Assembly: GCA_013400975.1 (NCBI GenBank)
Contig: WBMZ01009366.1
Span: forward strand, 1 to 64,000
Direction of reading: 5' to 3'
Length of the DNA: 64,000 nucleotides
Source of the DNA: Atrichornis clamosus
Taxonomy: Eukaryota; Chordata; Aves; Passeriformes; Menuridae
Program-made: the position numbers and the translations under genes
Shown here: positions 48,901 through 64,000 of the stretch, one piece after another
Numbering within the stretch: the stretch's first letter is position 1
Layout: each line of letters begins with the position of its first letter
Notes under the pieces: generated by a model
The model's input: the letters and a program-made list of their open reading frames with translations, nothing else
Told to the model about the DNA's origin: nothing
Database searches by the model: none

Positions 48901-50170
48901 TGATTAACAGCCATCTAACATCTCTCTTGGAGCTCAAGGGAAAGTACAAAGGCTGACTTTTTGGAGCAGTTCTTCACCTAGGGAGAATTTTGCTGTCTTC
49001 GGGCAAAGGGGGTGGCAGGATCACTGGGGGCATTGACCAGTGTCACTCCTCCATGGTCCAGCCTCCATCTCTCCTCTGCAGCCCGTCAGCAGCCCCAGAG
49101 AGAATCTGTCAGCTACTGGTTTAATAGGGGTGCTGCCCATTGCAAAACTCACAGCCTTTTGAGCACTCCCACAACAGAACAACATCCTTTTGATGAAGCA
49201 AACTTTCCCTTATTACATTGGAAGGGGGCTCAGGCGTAAAACAAAAATCAGGGTGGTTCCTCTCTCCTGTAAGTTCCCCCGTGGTTGCCCTGCGAATCCA
49301 GGGGGAAGAGTCTCTTTGAAGAGGGATTGTAGGTGACCCCTGTGCCGGTGACAACTGGCCTTGAAGTCGATTTCCAGCAAACTGGGAGTGGCTTGAAATG
49401 GATGAAGCTGCCTCAAGCCTCTCCATAAAAAGAGTCGTTACACATGTCCTTAAAACTTGGGTGGGAAATCCCTGGCCAAAGGTGTGCCTGAAACTGGGTG
49501 AGGCCTGGATGAGAACGTTTCCCTCTGGCACAAAGAGGTGAGGATGTTCCTCATGTGGCTGTGCAGAGTGACTGGTTTTCTGTCTCGTTCAGCCCAGCAG
49601 AGGGTTGTTGTGTTTTGTGTCTCCAGGGGACTCAGGGTCCTTTCCCTGCACTGGGAGCAGTTCTGGAAAGAAACTCATTGCTCCTGGGAAAGCCCTGGCA
49701 GGGGGAAGCTGAAGTGGCTTGCCCTGCTTAAGGGGCTGCTTGCCTTCATTCTGCCTGCAATTTGAAGTACCTCAAGGCTTTAGCTATAAAGCTCCAAACA
49801 CCAAAAAGCAAAATCTTGGCTTGGGAAGGCGCGTTGCCTTGGCGTGTTTCCTGGGACTGAGTGACTTATGATGCTGTGCCGCAAGTGCAGGGAGGACTCC
49901 TTGCTTTAGAGGAGGTGGGTCACGCTCATCTAGAGTCCAAACTCCAAACTCTGAGACTTTTTCTTCCCCCTTTTTTTTCATGACATCAGCCAGGACTTGA
50001 TGTTACTATTTTAAAAACAAAAGGAGGGGACACCCCCCCGCACCGCTTCCCTCCTGCTCTCTGCCAAAAGGCGAACAAAGAACAGCTAAAGCACACAAGT
50101 TCTGGCACTCTGTTTGGAAATAAAAACATTCATCCTGATGTCAGGTAGGGAACTGCCCAACCCCCCTGCC
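42971..50170 (+). other. ITPKB: Large ITPKB intron, 43.0-50.2 kb
   Basis: This is intron sequence without a supported gene, RNA gene or recognised mobile element. Small local features include a 7-bp perfect hairpin (TAAAGAA/TTCTTTA) at about 48613-48629. Confidence 0.6.
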
Positions 50171-50370
50171 AAAGCAAGCAGGCTGGGCGGCAGAGCGAGC
50201 CCGCGGCGCGGAGGAGCCCGGGCGAAGGGGATGCCGGTGTCACCCCGTGCTTGGGCAGCTGCTTGCCAGACTCCTGCACTGCTGTACCCGTGCCAGGGTG
50301 CGCCGGGACGCTCCCGGCCATGGGCAGCCTTCCAGGGAAGGGCTACCCTGCTCCTCCCAGGCTGCGAGGT
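50171..50370 (+). promoter_or_regulatory. Second intronic CpG island, 1.3 kb upstream of exon 3
   Basis: CpG is dense from about 50180 to 50340 (for example GCGAGCCCGCGGCGCGG at about 50194-50210). A moderate donor-like GAG/GTGGGG lies at 50368/50369. The island is placed directly before the exons coding for the calmodulin-binding and kinase parts, so it could be a promoter for a kinase-only transcript. No start codon in a convincing frame was found. Confidence 0.35.
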
Positions 50371-51636
50371 GGGGAAGGACCTTTCTTCTTCCCCTCTCCC
50401 ACCTCAAGACCCCACCACTTTGGCAGCCCCTGCCTCTCCCTGTGATGCGGCCCTGTTCCCAGGGGGCTGGTGCACAGCGCAGGGATAACCTGGGGTAATT
50501 TCCACGCTTTAGGGACTCACATCTTTTTCTGGCTTCTTGCTCGCCATTTAAACATGTCAGCAGTTCCTAGTATGGATTCCTGTGCCGTGAGTTCACCCCC
50601 AACAAGCATCCAAACTGCAAGTTGGGGCTGCTGGCTCTTCCCCGCCTGTCTGCGAAGCATTACTGGAACAGGGGCCAGTTCTCCAAACACGAGGAAGAGA
50701 TTACTTGGGCTTTCTGGAAGGCTCCCTCCCATGCCTTCAGAGCGGAGCAAATGAGGATAATTTATCTGCGGGCTTCCAGCTGAACCCAGAAGCTCGGAGC
50801 AGCCAGGACTACACTGTCTGTTTGTCCCAGCTCCAGAAAGAAGGCATTTTTCCATTGTTGCCGTTGTATATCGTTCGCATAATTTGTTTGCACCGTCACC
50901 TTCTGTGGCCAAGATAAGAGGTCATCCCCTGCCTTTTACTGGCGGTGTGTTCCCTAGAACAATCCAGGGAAAAACTCACAGGAAAGAGCCTTTGAAGGAG
51001 GCTTTGAAGGAGGTATGTGCGATGCAGCCTTTGTTACAGTCATGTAAATAGTTTTGAGCAATTTGTCTGGTGAGAAACACAACCTGTCAGAAGGGAATTG
51101 TTCTCTAAACGGTAGCTACGGATGGACCAGAGCACACGGGGGTTGCCAGCTTAATGGACACAGCAGCTGCCTTTCAGGGGGAACAAAAGCCAGGCAGGGA
51201 GCCTGGAGCTGGAATTCAGTTCTGCGGCTGGATGGCAATCCTGGGTCCCCTTCCCCGCTCCATCTGCTGTGATCTAATGTGGTGCTCGAGGATGGGTTAA
51301 TGTCCCTGCTGCTCCCTCAGAGGGATGCAGGGAGCGGATACAAGGCAGTGCGGATGGCTGGGCGCTCTACAGCAGGAGCAGCCAACTGGAACAACACTGT
51401 AACACCATCCACTTTAGTGAAGTTACTCGTGGTTTCTGGATGTAGAGTTGAGGCCCAGCAGCTTCGGCTTGGCACAGCACAATGGGAAAAAAGCAGATTC
51501 TCTGTTTGCTTCCATCCTGCGCTGGCTGCAGTGCCTCTTTCCCTGTCCAAAACAGCTGTGTGCTGCCTGAAGGGACTTTACAGACAGCAAAAACTTAAAA
51601 CATTGCATTCACCTTCATGATTTTTTTTCCCCATAG
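50371..51636 (+). other. ITPKB: End of the large ITPKB intron and acceptor of exon 3
   Basis: This is intron sequence ending in a T-rich tract and CCATAG at 51631-51636, the acceptor of exon 3. A 12-bp tandem duplication lies at 50991-51014. Nothing else is recognised. Confidence 0.7.
50991..51014 (+). repeat. 12-bp tandem duplication
   Basis: TTTGAAGGAGGC at 50991-51002 is followed by TTTGAAGGAGGT at 51003-51014. It is a simple local slippage duplication. Confidence 0.8.
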
Positions 51637-60797
<9,161 letters not shown>

Positions 60798-60899
60798 AAA
60801 GAGGACGGCACTGTGAACCGGGACTTCAAGAAGACGCGGACAAAGGAACAAGTCATGGAGGCCTTCAGGGAGTTCACCAGAGGAAACGGGAATGTTTTG
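60798..60899 (+). CDS. ITPKB: ITPKB exon 6 (residues 481-514)
   Basis: This exon of 34 complete codons codes for [20 protein letters not shown] followed by [14 protein letters not shown]. It matches the segment of human ITPKB after the inositol-binding insert, where the chain returns to the C-lobe of the kinase. Both borders lie between codons. The acceptor uses CAAG rather than the more usual CAG with a pyrimidine before it. The donor GTGAGT is followed at once by two G-runs (60906-60910 and 60913-60918). Confidence 0.95.
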
Positions 60900-62097
60900 G
60901 TGAGTGGGGGTTGGGGGGCACTGCCTGGAGAGGGCCTCTCCTGTGGAGTCTGGCCTCAGCTCATCAGCTCCCTGTCCTGCAGGGCTGAAGCCTGAGCAAT
61001 CTCTATTTAAAAAGCATGAGAAACGCTGCGGAGAAACGCCATCCTGGTGCAGAGTGAGGGGAAAGCAGTGGAGAGCAGGGAGGGGACGTGATGGCTGCAG
61101 CAGCACTGCTTGACCCAAGTCTGAGTCTGCTGAGGGTGCTGAGGGGTTGGCTCCCGAAACCCGCTGAGGAGTCACAGCCGTGCTCTGCCCCTCATCCCTG
61201 GGCTAGTGGCCGCCTCTGAGCCCACTTTGTACCCCAGTGTGCAGTGGGGGGGCTCCCACCCTGGCAGGGCAGGCTGCCTGTGCCCAGTCTGCAGGAGGGT
61301 GGCCCTGTGCCAGGCACACTTCACATGGGCAAGCCACAGTCGGCATTTTCCAAGTTTCTCGGTGTTGCCTGGAGAATGAGAGATGTAGCTGTAAACAATT
61401 TACACCAACTGTGTCAAATAACCTGTTTGACAAAGCACTCCCGTTTTAAGCTGTACTGTATAAAGTCTCCAAATGCAAGGCTCCAGCTGGAGCGGCCCTT
61501 GGCACTGTCTCCTTCAAACTGGCATGTTTGCTTTCACGAGAGTTATCCAGGGATTATTCCTGGATCTGAAGATGAAGTTGCCTGGCTGTATTTTATCCCC
61601 AAAGAGCTTGGAACACACTCACACCATCATGCCATGGCTCTGGATGGGGCTCCTTGGCCAAAGCATTTTAATACAGTGGCCCCCACCTCTACTCTTGCAG
61701 GTGTGTTACAGTGCCCAGACACCTGCCCTGTGTGTGTTCCTGTGCTTAGTTCTTCTATCCAAATCAAATTTAGACAGAAATCTCAGCTCCCTGAGAATGT
61801 TGAGTGCCTTCCAGCAATTTGCAGGGATGCTCAGGCCTGCTCGTGGGTCTTGACCTGTGTGGTGGCCATTGTGAAAGCCCTCTCAGGAACACTCTCCAAA
61901 GGGAAAGGTCTATGGGAGGATGCTGGGCACAGGATGTCTGAGGAACACCCTCAGCATCTCTCCATGCAAACATGGTGTCATGGACAGGACACTGGGAAGA
62001 GGGGTAACTTTCCTGTCTGCCCTAATGCAGTGGGTTTTATGTAGGTTTCCTGCAACACACACTGATGGTTTGGGTTTGTTGTTTTTTGTAATTCCAG
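60900..62097 (+). other. ITPKB: Intron 6 of ITPKB (1,198 bp)
   Basis: This short intron starts with the strong GTGAGT donor and an immediate G-rich stretch. It ends in a T-rich tract and ATTCCAG. An open frame at 61244-62044 covers much of the intron but has no recognisable similarity. Confidence 0.85.
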
Positions 62098-62169
62098 AAC
62101 AGTTACCTTAACCGGTTGAAGGGCATCCGTGCTACCCTGGAGACATCCCCATTCTTCAAGTGCCATGAG
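62098..62169 (+). CDS. ITPKB: ITPKB exon 7 (residues 515-538), last coding exon in the window
   Basis: This exon of 24 complete codons codes for [20 protein letters not shown] followed by KCHE, the helix before the SSLL strand of the kinase C-lobe. The second half ([11 protein letters not shown]) is as in human ITPKB. The first half ([10 protein letters not shown]) resembles the ITPKA version of this helix more than my recollection of human ITPKB. The donor is GTAATA. The following residues (VIGSSLL.. through IDFGKT to the stop) are not found before 64000, so the gene continues beyond the window. Confidence 0.93.
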
Positions 62170-64000
62170 GTAATACTCGTGTTTGGATAGATCTGCCTAG
62201 AAATGCAAACTGTTTAACATCAGCTTGTCCAAGCAGAGAAGTCAAAGTCAAAGGCTGTAAATATCTATCATTTTTAATTTATCCGTATATCCATATTTTC
62301 ATATATTTATCTAATACTTATGTGCAAATAGAGATGACAACATACAATGTTTATGCACCTGACATGGGCTCAAATCTACTGAAAACCAATGTTCATACAG
62401 ATTAAAAGTGATCTAGGAGGAACTTGGGCTGTTTATGGGCTTACATGGCAGGGAAAATTCCCTAGTGTAAAAGCACAGGGGTTTTCTAGGGAAAAGTGGC
62501 TGTTTGAATGACTGTCAGGTATCCTTTGGTTGCCAGTTGCTCCACATGATCAAACAGGGCTTCAACACAGCCATGAACTGCACATATCCCAAACCTGCCT
62601 TTCCTGAGCCGGTTGGGTCACCACAGTACAAACTCTTCCTTTGGAAGGACTTTCCTACAGAAATGAGCATCCACAATACCAACATTTCCTACAGTGAAAA
62701 TTCAGTCCTGATGGGGAAACAAGGAAGGAACGCTACCTTTTTTGGCCATTTCAGGAACTGAAGTGCGGCACAATTTAATGAAATAATCTTGCTATTTCAT
62801 TTACTTAACAAAATGTGAGAGTGTGTGTCCTTGTCACATGTTGTCTATGGACAAAAGAGCCTCATAGGAGCCTTTGACTCACAGGGCTCAGGAGCCACAG
62901 CTCCAAGAGGCCCCTGTCCCTCATCAGGAGCCACACACGGAGGGTCCTGCCGGGAGCCAGGGGCAGATGGGGCCGTGCCTCCACTTCCTGGTGGCAGTGC
63001 CTGGAAGGCATTTGGAAGGGAAATGTCAAAACTGAGGGTTTCAGGTCAGTTCAACAGAGGAAACAAAATTCTCCCTGAAACTAAGTGCCAGGGTTTCATT
63101 TGAAAACACAAAAACAAAGCAGCCTTTCAAGGAGGTTTTGAAAGGAGTTTCCACTCCTTAAAAATTAAAAAGCAGCAGCTTTGACTTTCCATCCCACTTC
63201 GAGATGAAGCACAGCAGAAAGTCTGGCAGGCTCTGTGTCTGTCCCTCCATGGGGCCCTTGCTGAGCAGGGCTCCTCCAAGGAGCTGCAGGAGAATTTGGC
63301 AGCCCAGGACAGGCAAATGAAGAACGTCAACAAAAGGCTTTTCCTTAAAATTAAACACTGTCCTGGCCAAGAGAGGGCTATAAGAGGTTAGCAGGAGGAG
63401 AGCTAAAGATAAGCATTTCTCGGAAATAATACGTATTTCTGGACCTTGGATGCTTTCCCAATGCACTGGAGGAAAAAGTCTCCTGAAAAATGTAAATTCA
63501 TAGCAGCCTTTGCAAACAGTACACGCGTCCCGTTCCAACCCTTGTCTAAAGGCAAACCTCAGGCTAAGCCCTGCTGATAGCACAGATGTGGGAGTCCTCA
63601 GTAGCATTTAGTGCTGCTGTTTTGGAGGGCTTACACCAGCTGGATTCTCTCCTCCATGTCCCTGCACATCATATGGAGCACTATCCTATGGAGCACTTGT
63701 GGCTCTCAGTGCACTGCCTCATCTCTGCTCAGCCCTTGCACTCTGGTCACCAAGGTCCCCATTTGTGACACAAGGGCAAGCGAGTTCGTAATCCACCAAT
63801 TCGTGCACATCGGAGAATTTGGAAAGCAGTTTTCATTTGGGACAGCTCTGAAACACACCCGTTGGTGCTTTTCTGTAGAAGCCCCTTCTAAAATCTTCTG
63901 ACTGCAGGAACATATTCAGCTGAAGAGCACGATGGTGACTGACCTGACACTGATACACGTTCCCTAAGTATTGGGAAAACACAGCAGAGCTGCTGCTGGG
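62170..64000 (+). other. ITPKB: Start of intron 7 of ITPKB
   Basis: The intron opens with GTAATA. I searched the frames by eye for the expected GSSLLF and IDFGKT motifs and found none, so the final exon lies further downstream. An A+T-rich stretch occupies about 62255-62350. A perfect 8-bp hairpin (CCTTTCAA/TTGAAAGG) lies at 63123-63145. No other gene is seen. Confidence 0.8.

Noticed and set aside
2427..51636. tRNA, rRNA, CRISPR or integrated viral sequence in the large intron
   Set aside because: No B-box-like tRNA core, no rRNA-like blocks, no regular direct-repeat array, and no gag/pol/env-like frames were seen by eye; small or decayed copies could be missed.
61244..62044. Plus-strand open frame of 266 codons in intron 6
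   Set aside because: It has no recognisable domain, lies wholly within a short intron, and overlaps the pyrimidine-tract region before exon 7.
62504..62761. Candidate last coding exon of ITPKB
   Set aside because: The open frame lacks GSSLLF and IDFGKT, which the terminal exon must code for.

Overview
The window is a piece of a vertebrate nuclear genome and holds one protein-coding gene on the + strand: ITPKB, inositol-trisphosphate 3-kinase B. Six coding exons with GT-AG borders and consistent phases can be joined from 1506 to 62169 into 538 codons. The terminal coding sequence (SSLL and IDFG kinase motifs, stop codon, 3'UTR) lies beyond base 64000. The organism is most likely a bird. The protein is clearly vertebrate ITPKB but diverged from mammals in its N-terminal half, the introns contain no mammalian SINE/LINE sequence that I could recognise, and interspersed repeats are almost absent. 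A non-avian reptile cannot be excluded.

Layout: 1-340 is CpG-rich and looks like the promoter and non-coding exon 1. At 1343-2426 lies exon 2 (5'UTR, an overlapping upstream ORF, then 307 codons of the regulatory N-terminus). A very large intron runs from 2427 to 51636. Compact downstream exons follow at 51637-51736 (calmodulin-binding segment), 52347-52560 (start of the kinase domain with PxxxDxKxG), 55504-55708 (inositol-binding insert), 60798-60899 and 62098-62169. Exon 3 has the weakest donor.

The 49-kb intron holds no second gene that I can support. It does hold several non-random islands: a possible premature poly(A) signal just after exon 2; an AT-rich, probably conserved block near 10.4-11.2 kb; a CpG island at 18.5-19.1 kb with two CACGTG E-boxes and a phase-compatible open frame, so a candidate alternative promoter/first exon; a pre-miRNA-like hairpin at 30194-30269; two perfect POU octamers at 36.05 and 36.54 kb; a CpG cluster with an RFX X-box-like site at 38.55 kb; and a second CpG island at 50.2 kb, 1.3 kb upstream of exon 3.

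The best candidate for something undescribed is the 30.2-kb hairpin. Its stem has about 30 positions with three mismatches, and the G-U wobbles are compatible with folding of the gene's sense-strand RNA. Next come the internal CpG islands that could start short ITPKB isoforms lacking the long N-terminus. All comparisons with human ITPKB are from memory, and no database search was possible.
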